Positions 48,266-60,322 of a stretch of 64,000 bases of DNA are shown here, piece by piece. Every line of letters starts with the position of its first letter. The stretch's first letter is position 1. Source of the DNA: Acanthochlamys bracteata (taxonomy: Eukaryota; Streptophyta; Magnoliopsida; Pandanales; Velloziaceae). The stretch lies in assembly GCA_019914995.1 (NCBI GenBank), contig CM034132.1, forward strand, positions 8,302,662-8,366,661, given 5' to 3'. A program made the translations under genes and the position numbers. A model generated the notes under the pieces. That model saw only the letters and a program-made list of their open reading frames with translations. It was not told the DNA's origin and searched no databases.

Positions 48266-48399
48266 ACTGTTAAGTACTCTTTTTTTAGTAAAAGAACTAA
48301 ATAAGCACATCCAAAATCTAATGACAGTTTGTAAAGATAGAAATTTTGACAGTAAGATGTAGTGTCATAATGAGATACACCAAAATTTAAATTTCAAAA

Positions 48400-49560
48400 T
48401 GAAGACATGATAGAAGAGCTTGAAGCAACAGAGTAGATAAGCTAGCAAAAATGGCTTGGCGTTGAAGCTAAAGTTCCATCTGAGTAAGGGAATGTTGATT
48501 ATCAGCTGAATCATTGTTGAGGAAGCTGGAGAACAACAGTGGAGGAATCTTTTGCCTAAGCAATTGAAGCGGCATCAATAACATTCGCCAGAGTGGCATC
48601 AATAATATTTGCCTGAGCAGTAGTGGAGGAATCTTTCTTCCAAGGAGAGACAAGAGCGGTATCAATAACATTCACCTGAGTAACTAAGAGAGCACTAGTG
48701 GAGGAATCTTTTCCTTCATCTGCTCTTGATATTGAATAAGCAAATATGGAAGAAACTAAAAATAATCATCCACAATGTGTCCAAATTTCTTATAATAAGT
48801 ACAATAAACTAGATTGATGACGAGATTGAAAGAATTCCTACGAATATGAGCATCCCTCCCTAAGTGGAAGATGGAGTGCGTGAGGAAGCACCTTGTAGCT
48901 GAACCAAAAGTCAATATAGGTATCATCATCCAAAGAGACCATAAGTGAGTCTCCTTGATAATTAGCTCAGAAATTGTAGTGTTTATATCTGTGTTATTCT
49001 ATATGATACGATCACTAATCACTTAAAACTCTGGACATAAAGTCATGAGAAACTAATAAAATTGATGACGCTCGTGACAGGTATAATGAAGACCTTCCAG
49101 CTACAAGAGCTCGCGCTAGTAACCTCCTATCAGTGTAGCAAACTCCTGAATAGTGATATTATCCTATCTAACAACCCAAGTCTCTATGAGAATTTGATAA
49201 TCTCTAACACTACTTCACTGAACAAATTGAGTAGTAAAATGCTCACAATAATGTTGTAGTGGGAATGTCTTTGAGATGCGATTGAAGTGATCGATCGCAG
49301 ATGCAACGATGAATTCAAGAATCCACTCATCATGATTGTTGCAAATATCCTGCACAATACGAATGGTATTCTTGATCTCAATAATTGCATCATCTGATGG
49401 GTGAGTGAGGACGCTGAATAAAGCCATCGAGATGACCAAGAGATAACGTCCACGAAGAATAGTTCTTACTAAAACAGTTCATCCAGCCCAATCATTAACA
49501 GAACTCAAACAAAAATCAATATTGGTCGATAGAAAGTCAACAAAGCCTCAGATCTGTTCA
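48400..49560 (-). pseudogene. Decayed Ty1/copia gag
   Basis: Minus-strand scraps resemble a copia gag of a different lineage from SIRE: KNYSSWTLSLGHLDGFIQ near 49400-49470 (the usual NYSSW...LDGF start) and YYKKFGHIVDDYF near 48760-48810 (a zinc knuckle without its last Cys). Frames are broken throughout. A primer-site relic lies upstream at 50046-50057. Confidence 0.5.
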
Positions 49561-50045
49561 TCCCTTTTTCATTTTGGGAACTAATGCGAGCTGGGCTGGG
49601 TGAATGGATCGGGCTATGTTTGGGTCAGCCTGAAGTCTCCTCTACCGAACAGGTTAGAGTGTCGGTCGAGGAGGAGTGGCGGTAAAAGCGGTAAGTGGCG
49701 GAGCTGATGTGGTGAATGAACAACAGCAGCAAGGCAGAGTAAGCTGCAACGGTGACATTCGGCGGCGATGGCGACAAAATCGGCTGGCATGATCGGTGAC
49801 GAAACGAGCTACGGAAGAACATGACTAGTGCGATAGCGTGAGCATGCGGTGAAAATGAAGACGGTGACAGTGAAGAAGGCGGTGGTAGTGCTAGCAGCGG
49901 CAGCGGTTAACGGGTGACTCAAATTTTTTTCTTTAAAAAAAGTTAATGTCGAAGATAAAAAGAGATTGAAATTGATGGAATTGATGATAGAGAGATTGAA
50001 AAGAAAAGAAAATTAATGGATTGAAATTGATGAAATTTTAGTATT

Positions 50046-50057
50046 GCTCAGATACTA
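50046..50057 (-). other. Primer-site relic of a copia element
   Basis: GCTCAGATACTA matches the complement of the Met-initiator primer site at ten of twelve bases. With the gag relic to its left it suggests a decayed element whose 5' LTR lay to the right of 50060. Confidence 0.45.
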
Positions 50058-50059
50058 TA

Positions 50060-51613
50060 AACGATAAATGTAGAACTGAATTAAGATAATTGAATAATGA
50101 ATAGGGTTTACACAAGTGATTTTATATATAATACATATAATGGGCTTGTTTATGTATAGCCGATAGTATAATCAATAATTTCTATGCAAAACTAATATGT
50201 ATAATAGAAAATATGGTAGGAATTCAATATGACATAGCAGCCGAAAAACCTAGTGATTTTTGAACCGTTAGATCATTTTGGACCATAACATTTCATCTGA
50301 TTGATTTGAAATTTTGAGGATTTGTTTTTTGGAATAACTGAAACCATCCACAATAGTAAGCAATAGCCATAAGAAGAAGAAAATCACATAAGCTTCTCAG
50401 AAGAAGAAACTGTACAATTGAAACACTTCAATATTGCGGTTTTGCTTTCATCATGCCATGCGTTCCTTGTAGCCATTCGAAACTTGATCAAGGGCAAGAC
50501 ATTGGTATAAGATTTCAGCGCATGAAATAGCAAGAAGACATCGAATCCATTGAGTATACATTGAGTTTCACCTTGCTGCCAAAAGAGAACTTTCCAATTG
50601 GCTATTTGAGTTGTTTGTTTTTTTTGTGTTTTTGTGTGAAATTCTTTGCGCTCTAATTTGTGATATTAGATATATTTTAAAAGAAGATCACTGATCTAAA
50701 TAACCGTGATCCACTACTTGTAACTTTTAGAGAAGATTGTAGGAAAATACGAGTTCTTACGTAAGTTAGCCTACAGAAATAGATTAGCTAGTTTGAAGTA
50801 GACTTTTGCGAAGTCGTGTACGTGATAGCCAGAGGAATGTTATGAAAATCTTGGAGGCTGTGATGATTTGTCCTTGCAATGAGAATCAGCTTGAGTCTGA
50901 GATATTTTTCGAAACATCAAACCTCCCTGATATTACATTGGTTAACTTCGGTGGATTTCAGTTGAAGGTTTCAAGTGACTATGGATATATATATTGCGAT
51001 ACCAAATCACGTAAAAATCATGATGTTGCATATGGTTTACTATGTTTAGTACTTGCGGTTGTTATATTTAAAATTTATTGTGCTTCTGTGTAGGTTAATA
51101 TAAACAATCAGTTACTCATTACAATCTTACAGTCGTCTGAATGTTGACTGATCTGGAACTGAACTTCGAACAATGAACTCTTTTAGTTATAATATGCCAC
51201 AACTCGCTTCATTCCGCCTCTAGAGTTGTTTGTACATATTTCATTAATACGGTTCATGTCACTGCTTATTAAAATTCATTTTCGTCCGTTTGTTCAAAAG
51301 TTACATTCACTCATAAATGGTTGGGGCCTACTATTAGCTAGTGTGTTCGATTTACAATTTCCCCAGCAGGTGCGTGCACATCATTATAATTTTCTTTTGT
51401 TCTATCTACGGTCTGTTACCGCTTACCTTTTTTTCTTTAGATTTCAACTTTTCTAATAGTCTATATGACATTTCTTCGTACTGTATTCATTTCTTAGAAA
51501 TATCGGAAATTTTCTAATAGAAGTCAAAGGGGTTGCTCTCTTCCTCTTATCGAATAAGAGATTTTCTTTTTCTAATGTGAAAAAGAAACTGGCTAAGATT
51601 CTAGACTGTACAC
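50060..51613. other. Unassigned stretch, possible copia LTR plus a short frame
   Basis: The left part may be the decayed LTR of the preceding copia relic; no clear end was seen. An open frame with ATG at 50839 runs to 51093 (85 codons, hydrophobic C-terminus LLCLVLAVVIF); I do not recognise it and would not call it a gene without expression data. Confidence 0.3.
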
Positions 51614-51616
51614 TAA

Positions 51617-51879
51617 AGGGGTGTTTATCAACACCCCTAAATTCTACTTCCCTTAAACTTAAATTTCACATAAATATATATAAAAATTAAAATAAAATTT
51701 TTTTATCAATAAAAATTTTTTTTTAATTTAAATTTAAAACTTACTAAAAATATATAATTAATATAAAATTTTATTTTTTATTAAATATTTTTAACTTTTA
51801 ATTTTATTTTTTAAATTTATTTCTTAAAAACTCTATTTCATTCAAAACTCCACTTCCTACTCTCTTGATAAACACGCCC
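51617..51879. mobile_element. Tourist-like MITE
   Basis: 263 bp, AT-rich interior, ends AGGGGTGTTTATC and GATAAACACGCCC, flanked by TAA (51614-51616 and 51880-51882). Confidence 0.72.
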
Positions 51880-51882
51880 TAA

Positions 51883-53147
51883 ACTTGGGGATGTATGACT
51901 TGAAAGTAGGTGCTACTTTCTTAGTAAATTACAAATTCTAAGTCATTAGATGTTAGCATGATAAGAAAATATTGAGTTTCACTTATCAGCTTATTTGAGG
52001 TATTTAAAAATATTTATAAAAGTATTTTTTTAGAATGGAAAATAATTTTATTCTATTATAAAAATAAGTTTTATTTTTTATCTAAAACATTAATAAAAAT
52101 AAATAATAATAAAATTTATTATGTAAAAGTTTTATATATTTTTAAATTTTTAAATAAATTTTATAAAAAATTTATTAAAAAATATAAAATTAAAAGTTAA
52201 AAATATATATTTATAAAACACACGGTTAAACGAACGCTAAGGTTCTTAGTTGAAGTCATTTCTTTATGCACAGAGTGTATAATAAAAACGAATCCGTTGG
52301 CATGGAATTCTACACAAAGGTGGAATAGAAATGTCATCCACGCAATTGATATAAAGGTGGAATAGAAATGTCATCCCTAGTAAGTATGAAGTAAATCTAC
52401 AGTGTGCAACTTCTAACGGGAAGAGTATGTTTCGGTCCTTCTAAGTTAATATATGAATTTCTATCGTATACAGCCCGTCTCATGTTAGCATTTCTAACTG
52501 CAGTCGAGTTCATCTATCAATTTTCTATTGTGCAATAACCAGTCTCTTGCACAATATTGTAAGACATTCAACTATAATAATTTTCTGCTAACAGTAACGT
52601 AGTATTTGGATAGAAAATAAAAGAGATGAATTGAGATAAAGTTAATTAGTTTATATCCATTGATCTTATTTGGCAAACTTCCGTTAAGATAAATAAAGAT
52701 TAAATTTTTTGTTTTAATCTTATGGAGGATGAGATGCTTGCACTCTATACTGGAGTGTAAGCTAGATTAAAATAACATTCAAAATTTTCTTCCTATACTG
52801 TTTTTTTTCTATTTTTTTAAATTTCAAAGATTTTAGAAATTTTTAAAAATTATCATGTGTTATTTTTGTTAGAAGAACTTAAATTTATATATTCACTTTA
52901 TATTCAATTAATTTTATTATAAGTATTTTACTAATAATCAATTTTTATATTAAATAATTAGTTTATTCAGTTAAATTACATCTATATTAATTAAATTTTT
53001 ACTCTTACTAATATATTCAAATACAGTAAGAATAAATGACTATTCTTCAGTTATTTTCATTATTATTTTTATCTTTATTATTATTTTTACTTTTATCTTA
53101 GTTTTTAAGTTTGTCTCAAACAGTCCGTAAATGTATTTGTTCGTGAC
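51883..53147. other. Unassigned AT-rich stretch upstream of the terpene synthase
   Basis: No gene seen. A 24-base sequence starting AAAGGTGGAATAG is directly repeated near 52316 and 52353. The AT-rich block 51960-52240 may be another small DNA element, with text shared with 29110-29345. Confidence 0.35.
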
Positions 53148-53247
53148 ACAACCATTGTCAAAAGAGAAGACGTTCGTTTTGATCCTGCCTGATGGCCTGC
53201 AACAAAAGGCTGAAGGTGGACCCTTTGTGACAACCATTGTCAAAAGA
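53148..53247 (+). promoter_or_regulatory. Direct repeat in the terpene synthase promoter
   Basis: ACAACCATTGTCAAAAGA occurs at 53148-53165 and 53230-53247, about 240 and 160 bases before the TATA box. Each copy holds a TGAC core on the minus strand (TTTTGACAA), similar to but not a full W-box. A regulatory role is a guess. Confidence 0.35.
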
Positions 53248-53389
53248 TACTTTGTGCATTTACTAACAATCCACACTGATTATTTGTCTTAGTTGCTTTT
53301 TCTTCCAAGGAGCTGACTGTGTACAGTTTCAAATGTTTTGGGTTACAATTACGTACCTCCTATTATCGACGAAGTGTTTCCAAAGGCGT

Positions 53390-53398
53390 CTATATAAG
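53390..53398 (+). promoter_or_regulatory. TATA box of the terpene synthase gene
   Basis: CTATATAAG, 62 bases before the chosen ATG at 53452. An in-frame ATG at 53407 lies too close to the TATA box to be in the transcript if transcription begins some 30 bases downstream, so it was not used. Confidence 0.7.
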
Positions 53399-53451
53399 AT
53401 AACCGAATGGCAGGTTGCTATGATCCAATCTACTATAACAACTATCCGAGA

Positions 53452-56400
53452 ATGGCATCCCTGTTAGGCTGCTGTGAAGCTACCTTGGCTTCTGCTTCTT
53501 ACTTCTCTTTGCGAGCTCCCTTACTTTCTAAGGTCGGTTTGTGGTTTCCAGAACAACGCCGTCTACTGCCATCTATTTTTCCGTCGCAAATGCACCGTAG
53601 CAGACGAAAGCTAGTGTTTGGTTACACATCTTCTTCAACCAACCAAAACCTACCATTGGTACTTTCTTTACATTCGTATCTCTCTGTACTATACCCTTCT
53701 CCTTCTTCATAATCTTTTTCCAAAAGCTTTCTCTACTATAACGAACTTAAAATTTTTCTCAAAACCAATTATCAATAAGAAGAGTGAGCCCAAATCTTTT
53801 ATAAATATCATCTCAGGACCATTGATAAATAATATGAAACTAAATCATTCTTTAACACCTGCCCTTTAGCAAAGCATTATTTTTTTTTTTTATAAATTGA
53901 ATTGATATGGTCTACGTATCCTATAATAAATTGGATGAAACGGGCGATTTGTCCTGAAAAATAAAATGGGCTACTTGACCTAAAATATAGCGGACAATTA
54001 TTATTTAAATAAAACGGGTTACTTACTCTGAAATAAAGCGGTCTATTTTTGCATTAGAATAAACCGGACCATAAAGGTTTTGAATAGATATAGATAATAA
54101 GTAATTTAGCTCACATTTTGGACCGATCCGGCACAATCCGCTCTGATATTATATGACGAAATTAAGAAAATTTTCTCAAAATCAATTGGCAATGAGAAGA
54201 GTGAGCCAAAACTTTTTATTAATATTATTTTAAAACTATTGGTAAATAATATGAAACTAAATCATTCTTTAACATCTACAAAATTATTATCCAAGAGGAC
54301 ATTTCCGGAAAAGCTTTTCTAGAAACATGTGAAAGAGTGAATTCATTGGGGTTATATAACTTCTTTATTTCAATTAAAATTCTACTGAGTTGCAAAAACT
54401 GTCGATTGCAGCTTCAACAACAACGGAAACAGGAAGAGGAAGAGGACGTCCTTATCAACGAAATAGCAGAGGAGCTTTATTACCATGGAGCTTGCATTGA
54501 TGAGGGAGGTGAAGATATTTTGTTCAAGGCTCTAATGCTAGTTGATCTAGTTGAGAGATTAGGGATTCAAAGGCATTTTAAGCTTCCGCTCCGACAAATT
54601 CTACAATGCATCTACATGTAAGTGTTTGCTTAGTACATATCGTTTCGTTCAGCATAATATGTCAAACGTAAAAGAGTGATGGAACGTGTGCGCATAGTCC
54701 AATTAAGAAAATAATAGGTATCTCAAATTTGCTTCATTTTATTGGGTGCTTGTAATATTCATAGGCGATGGGATGAGAAGAATGGACTCGACCGTGCAGA
54801 CAACACCGTCTTAGCCTTTCAATCACTTCGATTGCATGGGTATCCTGTATCTGCAAGTATGAACAACCATTACCTTAACAACGAGGAGCATATTTAGTCA
54901 TGTATGTTTCCTTTTCTAAATGATCCGCATATTTTAGGTGTTCTTGAGAATTTAAAAGACGAAGATGGGAGCTACTCCTCTTTCATGATCAACACACCAG
55001 AACAGATACCAGGGGCACTGAAGTTGTTTAGATGCTCTCAAGTAGGATTTCCAAGTGAATCCAACATTATGCGGCCGTTGAACGAGTTTGCAAGATCTGA
55101 CCTCCAAAGGATTTTAAAGGAAGAGGATCCAAACTTCTTGCAATCAAAGAACCAAAGCATTGAGGTGATTTTCCTGAAAGATGTATTTTCATGGAATGTA
55201 CAGATTGATATACAGATAATAAAACTAACTATACTGATGAGTATGACCTATACTATCTTTCTATTTATATTCAGATCAAGTTTGCTTTGGAAAATACTCG
55301 TGAATGCCTTATGCCAAGACTGGAGTCAAGAAGTATAGTACGGCAATTATGGCCTGGAGATTCAACTCTTAGAAAATACCTGGAGCTTGCAAAGTTGGAC
55401 ATGGACATGCTGCAAAAGCTGTACCAAAAGGAAATGGACGAGTTAGAAAGGTTAGTTGTGTTGCCTTTCGATATGATTCTACTTATTATGGTCAACTATA
55501 TATAATTTTATTAGTCTTTTTTAGTGTTGATTGCAAGTAAATCTAATGTCCTAAACATTGACACTTAGCCAAATGCCCTAAATTTGTACCCAGTTGGTGG
55601 AAGGAACATAACTTTTCAAGAGTGCCGGGTGCTCGCAAAAGTATTCAGAAGTGCTACTTTTCAGTAGCCCCGGCCATGTATGAACCTCAGTATTCTGCAG
55701 TGCGTGTTGCATTTGCCAAGGGTGCTGTTATTACTATCATACTTGATGATATTTTTGATAATTTGAACAATCTAAACCAGCTTAGGCAATTCACAGAGGC
55801 TATGAAAAGGTATGATCAGTTTAAAAATTTCTTCTAGCAAAATGCTAAGTTACTTAATTTTTACCCAATTAATTAGATGGGATCACACTCTCGTTGATGA
55901 TCTACCCGAGCTCAAGATAGCCTTCTCTGGTATATGTAACACCATTACAGAAATGGCAAAGGAAGCAAGCAGACTTCAAGGTTACGATGTTTTTCCTTTT
56001 CTTAAAGATATGGTAAGCAAAGAAAATTCGTTCCTGTTTAGATAAAATTGTAGATGTAACTATGTCATCCTAATGAAGTACTACCTTATCAAGTCATGCT
56101 TCAACAGTTTTTGTTAATATCTTTCTTCTTGTATATGTCAGTGGGCAAATTATCTGGATGTATTCTTAAAGGAAGCTGAATGGAATCAGAACAAAGAGGT
56201 ACCAACATTTACTGACTATATCAAAGTCGGTGTCGCCTCTATGGGGCAGAATGAAATTGTTTTGCCAGCAATTTTCTTCAGTGGGGAACAAATCACCAGA
56301 GAGATATTGGAGTACCTCGGTCCAGATTCAAGGTTCCAGCATTTAGTGGGATTTGTGGGTAGGCTGGCCAATGATTTGGTTGGTTTCGAGAAAGAATCAA

Positions 56401-56684
56401 GGGAAGGAAAACTTGCTACAGCAGTAGGATGTTACATGAGAGACAATCCAGAATGCAGCAGAGAGGAAGCAGTGATGTCGATCAGAGGAATGATAGAATC
56501 AGCATTGCAAGAGTTAGAATGGGAGATGTATCGAAGTTCAACAGTCGTGCCAAAATGTTGTAGCCTTGCACTTCTTTCCTTTGCACGGTGCACTCTCCTT
56601 ATTTACAAGCGGATGGACGGATTTACGGACAAAGATGACGAGTATCTAAAGCTCATGAATGATTTCTTCTGGGGGACACTCTAG
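53452..56684 (+). CDS. Class I terpene synthase, plastid-targeted, kaurene-synthase-like alpha domain
   Basis: Ionises a prenyl diphosphate in the plastid to make a terpene skeleton. Exons: 53452-53658, 54412-54617, 54765-54856, 54938-55164, 55275-55450, 55594-55809, 55877-56012, 56142-56684. All have GT-AG borders and stay in frame, giving 600 residues. Residues 1-69 are Ser/Arg-rich and start MASLLGCCEA, like a transit peptide. The beta domain includes VDLVERLGIQRHF and SLRLHGYPVSA. The alpha domain has DDIFD (354-358) and NDLVGFEKE (497-505); Gly at the fifth place of the second metal motif is typical of kaurene synthases (TPS-e). The intron before WANYLDVFLKEAEW also suits TPS-c/e/f-type genes. 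There is no gamma domain, DXDD or RR(X)8W. Product unknown; the exon 1-2 junction is least certain. Confidence 0.88.
53737..54274 (-). mobile_element. TRIM-like miniature LTR retrotransposon in intron 1
   Basis: Two direct repeats of about 120 bp (53737-53857 and 54154-54274), each ending CATTCTTTAACA, flank about 300 bp without coding. TCTAC stands immediately outside both ends (53732-53736 and 54275-54279). GCTCTGATATTA at 54140-54151 is the complement of a primer site, TGGTATCAGAGC, with two G-to-A changes, two bases from the right LTR. This places the element on the minus strand, opposite to the gene. It lies wholly inside intron 1 of the terpene synthase. Confidence 0.82.
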
Positions 56685-56984
56685 TAATTAGAATATGTAA
56701 TATATCTGTATCTTCGGTAAATCGATGTCCTCTTCTGCACTTCCGAGCTATACTACTCTGGTTATGTATTATTCAAATGTCAGTCATGCGTAAACATTTT
56801 CTCATTGGTTACATAAAAGATACCACCCTTTTTTTGTTGACTATGTTAAAATTGAGAAATTTGTATTATTGCTCAAGCATAGATGCATGTATGCATCACA
56901 ATACTTATAGGTATTCATTGTATTAGGTAAAGTTGGATGGGACCAGAGTTGGAATGAGCTAGATTTATAGCTAGCATCCCCCCT
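56685..56984. other. 3' flank of the terpene synthase
   Basis: Likely 3' untranslated region and terminator. No single convincing polyadenylation signal stands out. Confidence 0.4.
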
Positions 56985-57975
56985 CAAACTCACAATGGTG
57001 TAGTAAATACTGCAATTTGGAAACCAAATCACGAAAACGATCAATGGAATTAGTCTTGGTAAAACCATCTGCAGGCTAATCAATAGAAGAAATGAACTAG
57101 AGCTTGACCACACCACATGCAAGATGTTGACGAATAAAATGATAGTCATTTTTTATGAGTTTGATAGGTTCATGAAAAATGCCATTGTGATCAATTTCGA
57201 TGTCACTTTAATTTGTCACAATAGAGGACTATAGCACCAGAATGGGTAAGTCCCGACCCATACCTTCTAAAAGCCGATGAAAACAAAGAAGTTCAGTAAT
57301 GCTACCGGCTAAAGCACGACATTCAGCCTCAGTGCTGAATCTACCCACAACAGTCTGTTTCTTATTTCGCCAATAGATAAGAGAATATCCTTAGTCAAAA
57401 AATAGTAACCAGTAGTAGATCATCATCAAAAGGATCCCAAGCATCATCATCAAGGTAAAAAAACCTATTCATATAGCTATAGCGATGAATGAGAAGAGAA
57501 GTGAGGCCCATGAAAAAGAGTTCTCTTCATATATCAGAGGATGCATAGAACAGATGCATAGTGAGTAGATCAAGTTGCAGCCATAACTGGGTGACTATAT
57601 GTATTGTGTATGCCATATTATGGCAAGTGATTGTGAAATATACCTTTTTCAGCTAGCTAGTGATACAATGTCGCATCAATAAGAGGAGTGCCACACGAAC
57701 AGAAGTCGCACATTTGGCTCAAAAGGTTTTGGATCAATTTTATCATCAGTTAAGCAAGAGCGACCAAGAAGATCATATGTAGTATTGCTTGAGAAAGAAA
57801 ACACCCATCTCACAGGACGACACTTCAAAGACTAAGAAATAGTTTAAGGTGCCCAAATTATTTAAGTCGAACGGTTTACTCAAGAAATTCTTCAGAAAAA
57901 AAAAATTTTATCATCATCACCAATAGTAATCGTATCATCAATATAAAATAGGATAAAAATGTTATCAAAATTGGA
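56985..57975 (-). pseudogene. Decayed Ty1/copia RT and RNase H
   Basis: Minus strand: LFYIDDTITIGDD near 57910-57960 is the RT active site (Y-I-D-D). YWRNKKQTVVGRFSTEAECRA near 57310-57380 and EPIKLIKNDYHFIRQH near 57130-57180 are RNase H; PADGFTKT near 57050-57080 is the usual LADIFTK end. Internal stops and length changes make it non-functional. It differs from the SIRE elements and probably belongs to another copia lineage. No flanking LTR was identified. Confidence 0.75.
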
Positions 57976-58246
57976 TTTGCGAATGGGTATATAAATGATG
58001 TGAGTTAGATATATATGGTCTCACTCGATCACATGCGCTATATGATAGTGTCTCTTCATGCATTGTACACATTATTATATGTGCACGTATGCATGGATAT
58101 CTAGATATAATGGCCTTAACATGAGTACATAGATGTGTTAGCACACATAAAATGCATATGAATATGTGAACAACATGCAGTTGAGTGCTTGGCATAAGCA
58201 TATGTAGACATTCATGAGGTTGAACATTAACTGTGAAAGAGAAACT
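57976..58246. other. Unassigned intergenic stretch
   Basis: No gene or element end recognised. Confidence 0.35.
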
Positions 58247-60318
58247 AGCGGAATATCAACTCAAAGTGGGGGGTGAATTGAGTTATGTTAAAATAAAACC
58301 GAAAGAGTCCACTATTTTGAAAATAGTCACTGATTAGTTATCTGTCAGTCGATAAAAAGATTGCTGACGAGTGACTGAATGTTATCTCTATCCTGCACTA
58401 AAATGTTAGCACAATATAATTCAAACAAACAATAAGAAGTACTAAGAAATGCAAACCAGTTAGCACAACGAGAACTTTTTACGTGACTCGGTACATACGT
58501 ACACGTCACTTGACACCGCAAGTGAAATCCACTAATGTTGAGCCAATCTACTATCAACCAAGACATAGTGTTTCGCAAAACACCTCCACCTCAACCGATT
58601 GTCCTCGCAAGGACAATTCCAACAAAGCCTTTTCTAGACTTCGCAAAATCCCTCAGCTACAATCGTGCACGCCATCACAAAGGTCTAGTACAAACCTCTA
58701 ACCTAATCTAGTCTAGCAAACCGAGAACTCGCAAGTTCTCCAACAATCTCTCTCAAGATTACATAGATCAAGGGTTCCAACAAAAGAGATCTCCCAAACA
58801 ATGATGTCTAACAACAATAAGAAAGCTCAAGGGATCTCACAAAAGAAACTAAAAAACTAAAGCTCAAAGTAAGTGTTTGGTTTGATGGTGTTCTTCTTGA
58901 ATGACAGCAAGGCGATGGCTCGATGTTGTGCACTAAAAGTTATATTAGTTATTATTCTTGCTGTATTTAATGCCGCAGCTATGTAGAGATGCCTTATCCT
59001 CTATCTCAAGATCACATTTGCTACAATGGGTGAATATTCCAACAGCTAGAAAAGATGTATGGCGGAGATCAAAGCAAAATGGCTAGTAGATGTGATCTCT
59101 CGGTTGTTACTTCTTCTTTGAAAAATTTCTTATATTATTTACTTGCCTAGCTGTTTATTGTTAATGTATATCTCTACTATTATGGCTCAAGAACACCTCT
59201 TCAAAATCTCAAGTGAATTGGATGTCATATGATGCCTCAAAACAATCCAACGGTCCAACTGCTTACTACAATTTCTGCTGTCATATCATACGAAATTTGG
59301 TGATAGATTTCTTCTTGAAAACAATATGACTTATTTTGATAGAATTAATCTTAAAGATGCCCTATCCAATCTGCATATAAAGATCATATTAAAAATTCAA
59401 ACAGATGGCCAAGATATGATTATTTGAATTAGATCAAGTAGAAGTTGTATACATACTCAATTCTTTCCCTTTTGTAGATTTTCTTAATTATCTCCCAATA
59501 TCCTCTCCATAAAATCTGTAAATAAATATTCTTATATTCTTTATTGATATACCCACTTCTGAAATCAGCTCAACAAATTTGCACGTGTAGGGAAACAAAA
59601 ATTATTTTGGCGCACTCATAGCTAGTATGGTCCTGTTCAATCTGAAATGTATTCTGTTCAGTCACTTTGAAGATTTTTTTAGACTTCGTTAGTAGATGGT
59701 ATTGTCTCAAATTTGTGACTGTGGATGGATTTCCAAAATATTGCTCGAGCTGAGAGATAACGGATTTGCACACTGCGGTCTAGATTGAATTCACTTGAGT
59801 GCATGTAGAGATTGTAGGTGCAAAATAGTGAGTTTCTCCGATTTTTCTAGGATTCGTTTCTTCATGGAATGAGCTGAATTTTGGATTGTAGAAACTTAAA
59901 GATGTCTTTTATACATAACAAAATTCTGATCTCTAGAATCGTGTTTGTTTAGGGATATAACATTTGCCATTTGATATGTCGAAGCACTATCCAGTTGATC
60001 TAGTGACGTTGGGCAGTGTGATCAGTGAACTTCAGAGAATCTTTTTATCTTTGATACTTGATGAAATTTTGTCCGCTTTGTCTCCATTTACTCTGATCAA
60101 GCTATCTTTCAAATACAATTAAGAAATCTCCATTTGGTGCTGTGAGTAGAAAATCATACGCATCGAAAATTAGCATGTTAGTAAAGTCTCAATACTTAGC
60201 CAATTTTTGCATGATGTTCTGTTCAGCTCCATATGCTATTCAAATCCAATATAAACATGTTCATAGCTTACGAATGATCTTCAAATATATGTTATTATCA
60301 AAATATTTAGAATTTTCA
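58247..60318 (-). repeat. Diverged SIRE-type solo LTR
   Basis: Plus-strand start TAGCGGAATATCAACTC with GTGAATTGAGTTATG matches the LTR ends of elements 1 and 2 (GGTGAATTGAGTTAGT). The end TTTAGAATTTTCAACA, preceded by TTATCAAAATA, matches the other LTR end. There is no primer site to the left and no purine tract to the right, so it looks like a solo LTR left by recombination. The exact edges and target duplication are uncertain. Confidence 0.6.
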
Positions 60319-60322
60319 ACAA

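Noticed and set aside
50839..51093. 85-codon open frame as a gene
   Set aside because: No recognisable motif, no supported splice sites and a location among retrotransposon relics.
53407..53451. Earlier in-frame ATG for the terpene synthase
   Set aside because: It lies nine bases after the TATA box, probably upstream of the transcription start; the ATG at 53452 begins a better transit-peptide-like sequence.
53659..54411. A missing exon with RR(X)8W inside terpene synthase intron 1
   Set aside because: The intron is mostly a TRIM-like element; no frame with such a motif was seen, and exons 1 and 2 already join in phase.
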